A stretch of DNA of 64,000 bases, taken from the NCBI GenBank assembly GCA_029582155.1, contig CM055905.1:11062995-11126994 (forward strand), given 5' to 3'. A program made the translations under genes and the position numbers. The notes beneath the pieces were generated by a model. That model saw only the letters and a list, made by a program, of their open reading frames with translations. It searched no databases and was not told where the DNA came from. How positions within the stretch are numbered: position 1 is the first letter of the stretch; every line of letters begins with the position of its first letter. This DNA is from Panopea generosa. Lineage: Eukaryota; Mollusca; Bivalvia; Adapedonta; Hiatellidae. Shown piece after piece: positions 44,158 through 57,974 of the stretch.

Positions 44158-47100
44158 TTATTGGAAGTTTACGACCACAGCTGATACCGATATGGCGATA
44201 AGAGAGTTTGGTTTCATATGCATTATGGTTTGTACCTTTTCATTCATTGTCGAGTTTGCCGATTTAATGTCCTCATGCTCGTCTGTCTTGCTTTTGATAC
44301 CACTTGTTGTATTGGAAGATAGCCGATTTAGGACAGAATCTATCACAGAAACTATACATTTTCGCGTCACAATGGTACCTGCATCGGCAATGATGTTGTA
44401 CACCATACAATCGCATCTTTTGCAAGCACTCTCCAAGGCCTCCTTAAACTCGTCACTACTGCCAATATTTTTGGAACACTCCTCGTAAGCATGTATGCAC
44501 GCAAATAATGAAAGCTGATATCCGTTCTTTGCCACATCCATGACACATGGTTTGGCTACCAATGAAGCCGATAACGCTACTAGTGATGGTACGTCTTTTG
44601 GTGGTTTCTTGTAGATAGGCCCAGAACCGTACATTAATGATCTTGAAAGCGTAAGTAGAGTATGTAAGCAGCTGATGCTGACAATGCATCCTTTTTTTAC
44701 AAGCACATTGTACATCGTCACGTTAAATCGGCGGAAATACAGGCTAAAAGCTTCGATGATGTTTTGGTCGGAAATTGGATTCCATCTCTGAGATTTCACA
44801 AGCTCGTCTACTGTTAAGATTGCCATTATATCGTTGGCCCTTGCAGCCTGTAAGAGTGTTGACGACGATGTTCCCACTCCTGCTTGAAGAAGAGCCTCGT
44901 GGATGTCTTTGTGTGCGCTTTGACTGAGCTGCAAACACATTACCAATAAAGGGTTTGACGGATACCACGTGTTTGTTGATTTCATAGCATCGATGCACAT
45001 CTGCACAGAATTCAGTTCACCAGAAACCACGGCCGCAATGACGGATGAAGCGTTGATCTGCGCACCGCGTTCGAGCAAATATGTGAAAATATTTTTGTTA
45101 TCTAACTGGTGCGCTTCCGTTAAAGCAATTTGAGTGTAAATGTCTGCAGGTGTCCATTTTCCAGCGTTCTCGAGTGACTGGATCATTGTCTGTACTAATT
45201 CAAAGTTTTGGGTCACAACAACTGATGTTAAGTTTTCCATAACAAATTCTACTCCTTTTGATATTAGTAATTCGTATATTTCTGGTTTGTCCCCAAGTTT
45301 GGCAGCGATAAGAGCGTCACCGCCTTCTTTACATATTAGATTGAATCGTCCGGTCGTTTCCAAAACGTCTATGACCTCTTCTACGAACCCAATACTTTCC
45401 TGTTTTACAGCCCATTGCAAAGTCTGCATGTTGAATTCAATTCTCTCTGAGACAAGAAAGTTATATATTTCTTTGTTTTCCATACATTTTGCAGCAATTA
45501 GAGCTTCAGCTAAGCCTTTGTCTGTGATGTTAGGTACTACATTTGGTAAAGGAATGCCCTTGAGCAAACATGATTGAAGTTTATTTAACGAGAGTTTTAA
45601 ATCTGTGGTTGCCCATGTGCCGCACTTTTTCATGTCACTAACGACATGTTTTACAAGTGCAATGTCGTTAGATTTTACAGCGCATGGCAATGACCCTCTA
45701 TTAGGTCGCACATTTTCAGCCTTTAAATATTCATACATTTCAATGTTATTATTCCTTAGTGATTCGTTCATGCCATGTATTATCCAGAAATCTGATGGAT
45801 CCCATCTACCATTTTTCTTTAATTCTGTTGTGAACTTTTTCACTAAACCTACATTTTTCATCACGCAACTGTCGTATATGCACAATGGCATTGCAACTAC
45901 CCCTTCTTCCTTTAAAAGGTCGTACAGCGACGCAGAGGATTTGGCTGCAAAGAATAAAGCCTTTGAAGCATAAACTATAGTTCCGTCAAAATTACCCTCT
46001 TCCTTTAGTATAGTTATAACATCTTGAACAATCTGATCGTTTCCACCTTCCACCGCGTCCACTATGGATCGGGGCATCAGCTTTGCTCCTTTTTCCAAAA
46101 GCATGACAAATAATTCTGCATTTCCTACACAGCATGCGCCTCTTAAAGCATCGTTCTTTGTTAAACATTTCCAGCATCCTTCCGTTGTGCATGGCGTTGC
46201 ATCACAAGTTAAATAAGGAATCGCAGCGAGAGCCAAAAATAATTTACCTGTTGCTTTTGCTGCTCTTGACTTAAGAAGCCTAGCTAAGAATCCGTTCTCT
46301 CCATTTTCCATTTCAGAAGTGAGTAATTCTTTCAATCTCTTTCCAGCATGTAATGTATCGTAGAAACACGTACAAAACTCCTCATCGTCTCCTGCTGTAT
46401 GGTCACGGAAACTGTAAAAATGTGCAGGTCTTCCCGTGTCTAATAATTCTGAAATGAATTTCTTTGACAAAAAGATGTAGTTTTCTTTTGAAATAATCAA
46501 AAGTAATTCATCCTCGTGTTTGCCAACGGTTATACATCCCTGAAGGAAATCCCATGTGCAGTTTGCTATGACTTCTTCCGGGTATTGAACTCCGTGCATT
46601 AATGCAACACATTCATATATTGTGTTGTGTGCAAATAAAAATTCTCTGTCAAGAAGAGAGATGTAAATATCGGTCAAATTGTGCAGACTTTCTCGTATTC
46701 CTGTTGAAGTTAATTCGCCGTCATTCAAACCTACTACTGCCGATAGATAACATTTGAGCTCGTCGATTTCTGCGGCACCTCTGCGTGGCTTCAAGTCATT
46801 TTCAGAGCATCTTCCTTTCTTGTAGAAAAGGAACAAGAGCGCAGCTTTTGATTTCTTATCTAGACCTTCTATCGATTCGATAAAAAATTGCAACGGCCTC
46901 TTAAAAAAACGTTCTTTGAAGTTAAACAGGTGTTGATTAGCAACAAACAGGAAGCAACTGTACGGGAATCCGATAGGAGCTTTGTAGTTACTGCAGCATT
47001 TTTTCACATCTATTTGAGTTGTGTTTCGTTTGAAATAGATAATCATTTGGTCCAACATAGTTGTCTTTTCATCTTCAGACATCTCTTCTGAAGAGAGTTG

Positions 47101-50100
47101 AAGTACAAACTGCATCAGTTCCAACTCTTCCTGCAATACAGCGGCCTCCTTCAAGACATTGCTTCTTGTAGTTATGATAACCTGAAATAAAAGATCCATA
47201 CTTAATATTGCATCACTATTTACGGCGTGCATAACATGAAAGGCGAACCCAAATAAAACAAAACATGTCTTAAGCAGCAAAATATTGCCTTTTAAAACAC
47301 GTTGCTAGACACGGGTTAAATTGCTCTGAAAGCATAGGTATTGGTAATAAGGCTGCCTAAGATAAGTGAATGCCCAATAAGGGTGACCGTGTACAAAAGT
47401 TTTACTGTTACCTGTCACCGCTAATGTTGTAGGTCCGAATCCCGTTCACTCCAAAAACTTTATGTCAGAAAGTTTGCCAGCTACTTGCGGAAGGACGTTA
47501 GTTCTACTCAGATTCATTTTGATATTTTCTTCAACCAATAAAACTGGATATGCAATATATAACTTGAAATGTGCTGAGAATTGCGTTAAAACTTTAACCC
47601 CATTCAAAAAATGAATCTAGGCGGAACGAAAAATTTGGTATATATGTTGAATTTGGTTCCTTGTTTTTACAGAAGAGTTTGAAATGTTAACCATCAAACA
47701 TGTTTACGAAAAACACAACAGTGATAGAGGATACTGCGAAGTTGGGTTCAATGTGTTTCGAAACATAACATATAAAGTATGTACAAAGTATACAATACAG
47801 CTCCATTTATATGACTTCAGAAAAATCTAATTATCTATATTCACAGTCAAAGTTTGTATTATATAAAAAAAAGTCTTATTTTTAAAGATACACTTTCTTA
47901 AATTGAAATATGCATCGTATAATATATGTTAATTAAGTCGACAGTAAATTGCCTTTAACAAACACTACCTTTAGATGTCCGGCATTGACATAGGCCTGCA
48001 TTGCAAACAGAATCAGTCTCCACTTTTCGGTTCTGTCTCGGTCAATGCTGTACTTCCCGAACACGTCATCCAGCATTACAACGTCAACCTGACCAACGTC
48101 TAGATGGTCCCATTGAGATGGCTCGTAAAGCAGAACACACGATGATTGATCTGAGTGAAGTACAAGTTTCATAAACATCAAATCATATTCACGTTACTTT
48201 CATGCATTTGTAGTACAAAGTACACGTTGCATCAATATCAAATTATATGTACGTAATTAAACTACATTTTTAGTACAAAAACACTGATTAATTTCCATTA
48301 ATACACCGGCAATGATCTCTATATACTAGGCACATATTACTATAATTATCGGGAAGCATCACACTATGAATAAATATACTATTTTTCAATAAATCGGTTA
48401 AACCATTACAAAAGTATAGCCCCAGACGGACAAAACCTGTCATCTTCCACTTATTTAAGGGCAATAACTCTTCAGTGACTATGGTTATACTAGGTTGAGC
48501 ACATCGTACTAAAGAGATGGATACATATTTGCTCCAACTGTAATAAAATCCGACGAACCATCATATGCAAGGGGAGATGCGTATTAGCAACCTAGCTTGC
48601 AGGTGCCAGCTGAGAGTTTCCAAGGTTTATCGTGTCAAATTATAAACGGTGTCAGATGTGTTTACACTGGCATCTCGATTCGCTCAATGTGAAATATCTC
48701 TTGGATCTTTTAGTGAGGGAATGCAGGAACGAGACTCTGGCTGGCTTTATAGGACACGACCGATATAAGGACACATAAAGGCCTCAGTGCGGTTGCAAAT
48801 CACATTTAAGACTCCTCTGTGAAGACTACTGACATAACGAACTGTCTCATAACCATTTACCTCTCATTTTACGAGAGAAAGTGTTAAAATACTTATCGAA
48901 AACAATGGTTTAGACTTAATAGTGTACGTATATGCATAGGAAAACTTTATAACATTAGATTATATATACCGCCTGCACTATGTTGTGGTTAAACCACGAT
49001 AGAAATAAATTACCTTTCCCGGCACATACGTTTTCCATCAGCCGAAGACCCATCATGGTTTTCCCCTCTCCTGGTTTACCAGCTACGACGACAGAATTGT
49101 TAGCAAACAATATTGACTTTGCTTTTTCGTACTGTTCTGTATATACGAAAGGGTGTCTACATTTGTCTTTCATCAGTATTTGAGTGTTTCCTTAAATATA
49201 GAAACATGGACCATGGTTTAAACAATAGTGTCTTAAATCATAATTGTATGCAGATGTTTACATGATATATTTAAAGAGTAAGATTTTAAAAAGGCCGTCA
49301 AAAAGGAACTATGTTCATTAAATTCATGACTTCATGTATTGATTTTATGACCCTTTTATGTAACAATAGCTAGTTATCGAGCAATTCAATATAGGCTCGT
49401 GCACGTTGTTCTTTGACCAATATGAATGAGTATTAATACGGCAAGTTCTGTTTTTAAAGGTGGCATCAAACTATTGATACTTTAAGAGGAGACTCTGACT
49501 GAAATCAATGCGCCACTTATACAAATATTAAGGGCATAACATTTAGAAAATAGTAAAATAAGAAAAAGGAATGTTTAGCATAACCACAAAATCAATACAT
49601 TGAACATAATCACAAATATAACGCTACACAAGTGACAGCAGCGCTTACACCATGAACGAAATCCTGCATCAGGCCATTTTCATGTTTGACTTGTACATTT
49701 GTAAGTGTGACCTCGAACTGGGAGTAGTCTTGCGTTCAGTACTTCGTCGATGCGGAGCGAATGCATACATAGAATGTCTCATAGACTCTACTGATGACTG
49801 AGGGTACAAACAGGTTAACTAAATGGCCGCTTAATGGTGTAAATATAATTTGGTTGGTTCTAACTACATACAAAAAACATTCTCATCAGATATGTAAAGA
49901 GATATCATTTATATAACCTACGTTTCAAATGTTCAAATATAGGATCCGGTAACGCTTCTGTGAACTTCTTCTCGATTCCTGGAAAATAGTTTATTCTTAG
50001 TGTAATAGTGCATTCATGCATATTCAAAACTGCAGTAGTGTATGAAAAATAAATTGTTACAAAATATATTATTACAAGAACGTAAAGTTGACCTTGAAAT

Positions 50101-53100
50101 GCTCGTCTGGTGAAATGTAGTCATATCTGAGTAGGGTATATATATATGCCTTGTTGTTTACGGGAACATCGTGTAACGTCGTTCAACGTGTAGTTTTATT
50201 CCCACATTATGTTTTCCTGTTTGTCATTTCACAAGCAGAAGTATGTTACTGATACAGACGAAAAATTATGAAGCAATAATCTATGTAGGACAGTACCAGT
50301 TGACGTGTATGTTATCAGTTAAAACATCCAGCTTTAGTTTCTTAATAAATGTTATTTAATGTAAGTGTCTTCCTAACATGACGGAAGCAAAGTTATTGTG
50401 CCAAAGAAATTAGAGCTGTGTACCGGTAAATTGTTGGATATAATTTTGTTGAAAATGCATTAAAGTGTCATATTTCTTTGTATATCTGCAGAACATTAGA
50501 GCATTTTCATGGGTTCTGCCAAGTCCGATTGCAATTTGGTAGGTTTTGATGAAGATATGACAGTTTAAAGATGCGTAGTGATACCCTGCAACGAACGGAA
50601 ATAGTTGTCAAAATATGGAGGAGGGTCAGCAAACAATCAAAATTGTGAAAAGGCAAGCTGGTCAACCCCGATGATTTGCTTTCCATATTTGCATCAACAG
50701 AGGACTATTTATATAAACAAGGCATTTTGAATGTGTTCAGCGTTCCGGAAGAGCATTTCTCTTTTGTAGAACAATGTCAGCCTAATTGATGTTTGAGAAG
50801 TATAGTAGTTGAGTTTAGTGATTAGAGCTGCTAACCAATATACCTAAAACGCCTTGTTTCGCTTCATCCAGTTTGGTTTCTATTCCCGCCAGGCGCTTTG
50901 TAGTGGTTGCGTCACGCTGATACCAGGCTATCAGTACGTCCACTGATGATCTGATGTTCAGAGGACCAACTGAAACATTAATATAAAAATTAAACTCGAA
51001 GAATACTTTGACGCCATTTTAGAACAGCTATTTGCATATGGAACGTGTTCGCTAATTATTCATGGCCAGCCATCTTTGTTTTAAAAAAAAACATTAGGTA
51101 TCTATTAAAGGATTTTGAGTTTATATATGTATTAAAGAGGCATCACCTATATTGCCAGTATATTTTTCGATCTTGGCCGAATAACTGCACATTTATATCC
51201 AATATATTATATCATATATACATATATTATGGATAATCTGTTCAATAACATAAATTGTGTTTTGTCTCTGTAAAGTAAAATTCTTTAATTTTGTTGACCA
51301 AATACTTAATCGCGGCCCGTGATAAAGTCACTCATTGACGGCGTTATGCTAAAACATTGACAATCAAAACGGAAAATGCCGATCTGTGTATTACCGAAAT
51401 TCTCATTCAAGGACGGAATCAACTTCTATCTGGTAACTTCTTTGTGATTAAATAAGTTTTCCATCATTTACTGAACAGAGAGTTATAGGTGATGCATATT
51501 TAAATATATCTTCGAATTCCCCGCCCGGCAACAGTCTCCGTGATGAATTGATATACGACATTGTGTCTCATTATCATTCGTCTCTCACCACTGATTCAAG
51601 TGGGTAAGTTATCAGTTAATTGCAGAGACGGGGTGTGCTCGAGTACTGGTTAATCCCGAGAAACAGTGGTTAGGTTAACTGATCGTCTGTTATCACTCGA
51701 TGGCATAAAAATTACGCTAAATATTCAATCAATTTAGATATATCTAAGGAGGGATGATTAAACATGCAACATTCCTCATGCCCCAGCTTAAGCAATGTTC
51801 TGTTCTCTATTAACACTGAATGAGCCCTATGATTTCAAGGAATCAGAAATAATAACAAAACTAAGTCTTAAGCACGGGAATCTATTTTGGGACCAACTAA
51901 TATACCGACTTAAATTGTATCACATAGAGGGCGGCGAAATCATACCTTTTATCCTCGAGATATTTGTTTTGATTTTTTGTATGAAGTTCTGGTCATTGCA
52001 AGCCGCCGCCAGGGTACTGATCGATCTTTCCACCATTGTCCAATATTTGGTAAATTCCAAGTGGCTTAGCGATGCGCTGCTTTTGTGTCCATAGACGAAG
52101 TTGCGATTATTGCGCAGGGACTCTATGTCTGCCTTTTCACTAAGAAATATAATCAGAAAAATGACATATAGTTCTAAATGTGACAGAACATTCAAATCCA
52201 ATGTCTTTAATATGGTCGTTTCTTTCTTCAACTTTATCTTTATTGTATTTTATGCATTTATAGTTAGATTTGGATTTGATTTCGTAATTTACACCTTTCC
52301 CCGGTCGCGTCATACAAAAGACTTAGTTTTGACAGGTTTTAATCAGGCTAAAAATTATTTTGGCTTTGATCATAAACGACTTCGTAGATGTTTATGGTCA
52401 AACGAATACACCGATTAACACTATATATTAATGAATGAATAGGGTTTTACGGCGTACCAACAAATTATAGGTTATTCGACGCCAACAGGAAGGAAGAATC
52501 TAGGTTCACTCTACATGTACAAAAACAACAAATTAACATACAGATTTTAAAAAAAATACACAACAAATGAATATGCAGAATAAACCTAGAACCTTGATAC
52601 CTGCAGAACTGCAGAGTTTCAGCAAATGCTATCGTATTACTCAAATTGTCGCTTCTTACGACATACATGAGCCACAGTGGTCCTATTATTGCCATCACTC
52701 ATATATGGCTCCCTGAAACCACACAGGGGTTCATAATTTAACCACAATAGTGAACATGACAAAAAATGATAAAATGAACATGACACCCATTCGGAGGATT
52801 CCTCTGCAGAGCTATATATTAAACGTATGGAATACTAGTTTACATGTGAGCTTAAAAATTACGCATGGATGTTACCTAGTATTATATTTAGTTTGTTGCA
52901 CATATTGGACAAAATATATTTACACATACGCAAGAAAATGCAACGAACAATATTGTTAATAGTCTAATTTCATCAAAGGTTTATGTTTAAAACTGGCTCA
53001 TTGATATGCAAAAAAAAGGTTTCCTTTGTAATACAAACATATTATTATATTAATTATAACTAGGAATAATTATATTAGTTGTTTATATTTCAGTTTCCTT

Positions 53101-55394
53101 TGGCCCTCTGTAAGCATTTTCGGAACGTATTAAGGAATACATATATGTAGGTTCGCGTGCACTTTTAATATGTGGTTGTACCCATCCAGCATTGAAACAT
53201 CCTCGGAATAAATGTTCAGTGACGGTTCAGTGCGTTTTCTTACCTCGATGTAATGGGCAGGAGATTTTTCAACAGAATGGTTAGTAGTGAGATATCCCAT
53301 TGCTCGTGATCTGCAACTTTCCCAGGACCTGGATACAGAAGTTTCATCTGATCACCTCTAATGACGTTCTTCGTGTTGAGCCTGTCGTAAGTATATAGAG
53401 TTACACAAACTATTAAAATATCCGGTCTGTATCCAGTTAAGTTCAGCTTTAAATGTGTTAGACATCGTTTGATTATACATTTTAATTAAAAATGATATGT
53501 ACATCATAGTACTGGCTTAAGCGGTATTCTTAATGTTTTCTGGAGAATTCCTATGTCGACAAATTGCTCGGCAGTAATAAAGATTCTGTATTAAAAATAC
53601 TTTTCCTAAAATTGAAACATACATTATGTGCACGTCACGTGTTATTAACATATTCTGTTGATAAAATTCAGTATACTTCGCCCCATTGGAGCAATAACGC
53701 AACTTAAAAAACTCACTTCCTGTGTATAATATAAATTATTACACAGTTCATTCTTCAAAATGGATTTAAATTGGACGATACTGGTTTTCACCACAACATT
53801 GACGAGTACAATTAAATCCATATCGTACAGTGAACTGAACAATGACCATCTTATTATTCACCTCGAGTTCTTTTCACATGAAACACAATATCAAATTATA
53901 ATTTTTGGAAAAAAATTATTTTTAGAAAAAATCTTTTTTTTTTTAAAAAAAATACGAAAAATAACAGGTAGTTGATGTTTATCACATTTTTGATCATATT
54001 AAATATATATCATTATTAATATAATTCCCTTATCACAGCTATTTTCTTTCCTTTTTTAATACTTTTTTTTGTTAAGTATCTATTTATATCTTTTGGGATA
54101 ATATATACTTTAATTTATCATTATATACATGTTGCTTGTTGTTTCAAACGACACAGTGTTCATTTAAAGTGCCTCAGTAATTCTTTTATATGTTATATCT
54201 AAGATTTGCGGAGTATTTATATCGTTATAGTTACCGTTCCTTAACATCCAATACGAAATTTTTATCGATTTCCGGGATAGTCGAACCGTCCAATACGAAA
54301 AATCTATCCGGATTTTTTGGGACGCTTCCGGTTTGAAGCGTACTCTACTGATTTTTTATGTACATTCACGTGGTACAAATGCTCGAAGCTCATTTGATAG
54401 CTATATAAGGTAGATAATAATCAGTACTTAACGTATTAAGACAACGACCCTCCAACATTGGATTCGATGCTCTATCACCAGACCATTGCACTCGTGATAA
54501 AACACAGCGCAAATGAGGTACAACAATCGTAATCAGAACAGTTTACTTAAAGGTAGTGCATCAGGAAAAAACGCTATAAATGTCAAAATAATAAAACGAT
54601 TTTTAAATGGTTACAATAAACATCATTATCATTAAAAATAAAATTCGAATGGCTTAGCCTACCAAAATGTGACAAAACCGTTATTTAAATCGGAGTGGTA
54701 AACTAAAAACGAAAACCTCATTTTAAAAATTGACAACTTAATGCAAGACGACCTCCGCAGCATCATTCGGACTCTTTCTAAGATGAAACAATTTTTACAA
54801 CGTATAAACCTGAATAACGGATCACAATCCTCATTTCATACGTCATATAATATGTAGACATTTAAAATAGGAAATCTATTTTAGTCTAACCTAGGCGTGT
54901 AGCTCAAGTTAGGAAACCCCTATGACAATATATTGTTTTGGCATGTTTAAATACATATTCTTCTCGCGAGTATATATAAGCATGATATATTGGAAAATAA
55001 TGTTTATAGCCAATTTTGAAAAAATGAAAAAATCCCGATGCATTCCTCTTAAAAACTGAACTTAATTGTGACTGGTTATATTATCTCGTATGTAATTAAC
55101 ATAAATGAAACCATATGCAGTTTTAATTGAACCAGTTTAAAATCATGATCACCTGGCTGCTCTTGTTAAGCTTAAGTTTTTAAGTAATTTTTGTGAAAAG
55201 GCGCATGACAACAAATGGTTAGTGAACAATATATACCTGTTGATGGCCGTGGATTCATTACACAGAAACTGGCTGACGGTCTTACAGTGTTGGGTTATGG
55301 CGTATTTTATAAACAACTGTCGCAGCACCTCAGTTCCTAAGTCTACCAGCAAAGAGGCGAGACGATAAAAATTCTCCGTCTCCTCTGAAGCCAT
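44158..55394 (-). CDS. HEPN-STAND NTPase-ankyrin-like receptor-type protein, 8 exons, 1379 aa
   Basis: Likely an intracellular sensor of the NLR-like (STAND) kind. Exons (minus): 55394-55153, 53381-53244, 52139-51946, 50969-50844, 49978-49922, 49190-49014, 48150-47969, 47181-44158. All seven introns are GT/AG and every phase agrees; total 4,140 nt with stop. Residues about 1-195 form a DZIP3-like HEPN domain with an RNFVYGH motif (139-145, the Rx(4-6)H pattern of HEPN RNases). Walker A GKPGEGKT is at 290-297, Walker B VDVVMLDDVFG at 333-343 and sensor-1-like VIITTRS at 373-379, which fits the nSTAND3 family. A helical winged-helix-like region follows (about 440-510). From about 719 to the end are diverged ankyrin-like repeats (for example AVKSNDIALVKHVV, ALIAAKLGDKPEIYELL). 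Start chosen at 55394; an AG 17 bp upstream may end a noncoding 5' exon. No stop or frameshift. Ligand and pathway unknown. Confidence 0.93.
47350..47412. mobile_element. Half copy of the MITE seen at 16897-17079
   Basis: The segment 'ggctgcctaagataagtg', 'gggtgaccgtg' and 'ttttactgt' matches the right half of that element. Lies in intron 7 of the HEPN/STAND gene and abuts a SINE. Confidence 0.55.
47413..47615 (+). mobile_element. SINE of the first family, 5'-truncated
   Basis: Begins within the head at 'ttacctgtcaccgctaatg', keeps the B-box region 'gtaggtccgaatccc', the body and the 'aaccccattcaaaa' tail. In intron 7 of the HEPN/STAND gene, antisense to it. Confidence 0.75.
48400..48600 (+). 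repeat. Fragment of a dispersed repeat in intron 6
   Basis: Contains 'agggcaataactcttcagtg' and 'ttgctccaactgtaataaaatcc', in the style of the 'ggccataactc' repeats elsewhere in the window. Intron 6 of the HEPN/STAND gene lies at 48151-49013. Confidence 0.4.
51568..51712 (+). repeat. SINE-tail-like repeat, copy 1 of 3
   Basis: Shares 'cattcgtctctcac', 'gattcaagtggg', 'cgagtactggtt' and 'ggttaactga' with 56755-56910 and 57975-58125. No tRNA-like head is visible. In intron 3 of the HEPN/STAND gene. Confidence 0.65.
52640..52830 (+). repeat. Dispersed repeat, same family as 12790-13020
   Basis: Nearly base-for-base match over about 170 bp ('gagccacagtggtcctatt', 'aacatgacacccattcggag'). In intron 2 of the HEPN/STAND gene; the other copy is inside the Harbinger transposon. 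Confidence 0.7.
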
Positions 55395-55662
55395 TCTGTT
55401 TTAATGAACTAAAAGGAAATTAATATAATGTAGGCATCATATTATTTTTATTTACATGTACACATTGAACATACACAACTGGAAGACGTTTAGTAAGAGA
55501 GTATTAAATGAAATTATGCAAACATAAAGTCGCTGGACACGATTACATGTAACAGCGGAACACTTCCTGTTTTCACATTTTCTGAATATATGTATTGTAC
55601 TTACTATTGATTATTCTGTACATTTACTATGTTTATGCTGCTTTTGTGTATGTGTCCTATGA

Positions 55663-55897
55663 GGGGTCCTCCACGGCCGAGTGGTCCAAGGTTCCGTCTC
55701 CAGCTCACTTACCTCCCAACGCTAAGGTTGTAGGTTCGAGTCCCGCTCGCTCAAATCCTTTATGTGAGAAAGTGTGCCAGTAACTTGCAGAAGGACGGTG
55801 GTTATACTAAGTCGAAGGCCTTCATCTACCAGTTAAACTGAATATGTCACACATAATCTGAAATGCGTTGAAAATGGCGTTCAATGCCATTAAAAAT
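55663..55897 (+). mobile_element. tRNA-derived SINE of the first family, full length
   Basis: Head 'gggtcctccacggccgagtgg' type A box, B box 'aggttcgagtcc' near 55730-55742, body 'gtggttatactaagtcgaag', tail 'aatggcgttcaatgccatta'. Lies just upstream of the HEPN/STAND gene, opposite in orientation. Confidence 0.85.
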
Positions 55898-55899
55898 GA

Positions 55900-56754
55900 C
55901 CTTTGAATGCTACGTCTCCGTTTTGTCAAATATTTTCTTATGTGACGCAAAGTAGAAATAACATTTATCTTAATATAATACATCATTACACATGTTTAAG
56001 ATCAAGTATTTACATGTATATAATAAAGGAAGTGTCTACTTGAACTTTGATTAGTGTCCATCTTCACCAACTTAGCACGCCGATATCACATACTTGTTTA
56101 TATTTCAAAACGTGTTCAGAATAATATCCGATGAGCAATATCCGGATTGAAAATGGGTTTTTTTTTGGTTGTTTTTTTTTGTGTGTGTGTTTTTTTACAT
56201 TACGTTTGACATTTGGTTAAAGATGCATCATCTAAAACTTTTTGTTCAGTAGATGGTAAAAAAAATTTCTGAATCAGAAAGAGGAAGGTCCCAATCGAAG
56301 ATAATGGCTGACTCCTTCCTTGTAGTTTATCTTATTTATGAGAAATTCGTTAATGCGAAAGTCATCATTTCCCGATTTATTGGTTAATGTTTTAGCATAA
56401 CCCGATACTGGTCAATAAGTGACTTTCTCGCGGGTCGAGATATAGTTTTTGGTGAACAAAATTAAAGAGTTTTACACTACAGAGACAAAATACATTATGA
56501 GTTATTGAACAGAATATTCATAATATATGATGTTTGATATAAATATGCAGTTTTATTGCCAAGATCGATAAAATAACGGCGACATAGGTAAGTTCTCTTT
56601 AAAACATGTATCTTGTTTCTATATATTGAATTCTGATGTTTTTCACCAATTACTTGAGATGTCCGTGCTTGTTGTCCGTATAGCTTCATCTTCTTTGATT
56701 GATTAAATCGTTAGATATTACCAATGCATCAATAATACTCTATCGTTTTACGTC
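55900..56754. other. No gene recognised
   Basis: AT-rich upstream flank of the HEPN/STAND gene with T/G homopolymer stretches near 56158-56200. The open frame at 56495-56689 has no recognisable domain. Confidence 0.4.
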
Positions 56755-56910
56755 TAATTATCATTCATCACTCAACGCTGATTTAAGTGCAAAAGTTATT
56801 AGTCACTTTCTGAGATGAGTGTGTTCAAGTACTGGTCAACTTTCCAGGGTACCAGGAATAAGTGGCTAGGTTAACTGATTGTCTGTTGTCACTTAATGAT
56901 GGCATAAACT
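56755..56910 (+). repeat. SINE-tail-like repeat, copy 2 of 3
   Basis: Diverged match of 51568-51712 and 57975-58125 with 'caagtactggtcaac' and 'gtggctaggttaactgatt'. Confidence 0.65.
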
Positions 56911-57974
56911 GACTTTTAATGTCCAATCAATCTGTTGCTATAACTTCCTTACATCTGCTTAACTATGCAGGTTCATGACAATTTTAACTTTCTTAATATG
57001 AAAAATAGTGTCCAATATACTCGAATATATTCATTTATTCAAGTATTACAGGATGTTTGTATACCATATCTGAGTATCTTTGAGACTTCGATTCTCTTTC
57101 CGAATGCCACCGAGACCTCACAAAGCTTTCCCTTAATCATTTTCTTCTACTTAAACAGTTTTATTTGTTTATTAAAACCTTTGTAACAAAAATGTTAATT
57201 GATACATAAAATAAGCTTTCCAGAAAGCAATAGATACGAAATTCTCATGTTTGTCTTTGTAGGCATTTTATTTTAAAATAATGATAGATCCTTTAGTGAT
57301 TGTTCAATAAGTATAATTCGAAAACAGAATACCGCTCAAGCAGGTGCCAGAGACAAAGCACCACAATTGGAAAAAAGGAAATGCTTCCGATGGGTGACAA
57401 ATAATCATTATTTCTTCTTAATAATACTTTTCCTCAATTATCTTAATGCTCATTTGTTTAATGGCATCATTGATGTATGTAGAAAGCATTATCACGAATA
57501 GTGATTCTAGAAAAAAAAGATGTTGGGGGCATGAATACATGATTTCTGACATCATCTTCAACTTGCCAACAGTGCACACACTGAATAGAAGAAAAAAAAA
57601 CGTATATGCTACTCGATTCCTATTTTTCTCTTATTTGCAGTGCAAAGGTTAACAGACAATAAAATGTAAGTTTTACTCCTTTCTCTGGGTTCTTCTGTCA
57701 ATGACAAGCATTCACGCGTTTTAAATTTACTATATGATAAAGGTCACTATCAATGGTAGGCATACACCTAGCGGGAATGTGTGTTGCAAACCGAGTCTGC
57801 TATTGCCTTTTCTAACTGTTCTTGATTTCAAAGCACCAATACATCAGCTGTTACTTATTTTGTTTCTTGTGTGTAACAATGTTCAACCATTGGGCACCTC
57901 ACTATCATTTCAAGTGTAGGGAGATTAAACCTTTCCAAGGCCACATTCTTCATGACGATTGATATACGCCATTG
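56911..57974. other. No gene recognised
   Basis: Short open frames only (56965-57186, 57446-57652, 57734-57919). None shows a family motif. AT-rich. Confidence 0.4.

Noticed and set aside
44129-46192. Open frames of 66-145 codons on either strand within the big exon
   Set aside because: They overlap the 3-kb coding exon of the HEPN/STAND gene and have no motifs; they are shadows.
47182-47280. Methionine start at 47280 giving a 1,040-aa intronless protein with an N-terminal hydrophobic stretch
   Set aside because: A TTTCAG acceptor at 47181 joins in phase to exon 7 and places VIITTRS directly after the Walker B exon. The first 33 codons are intron.
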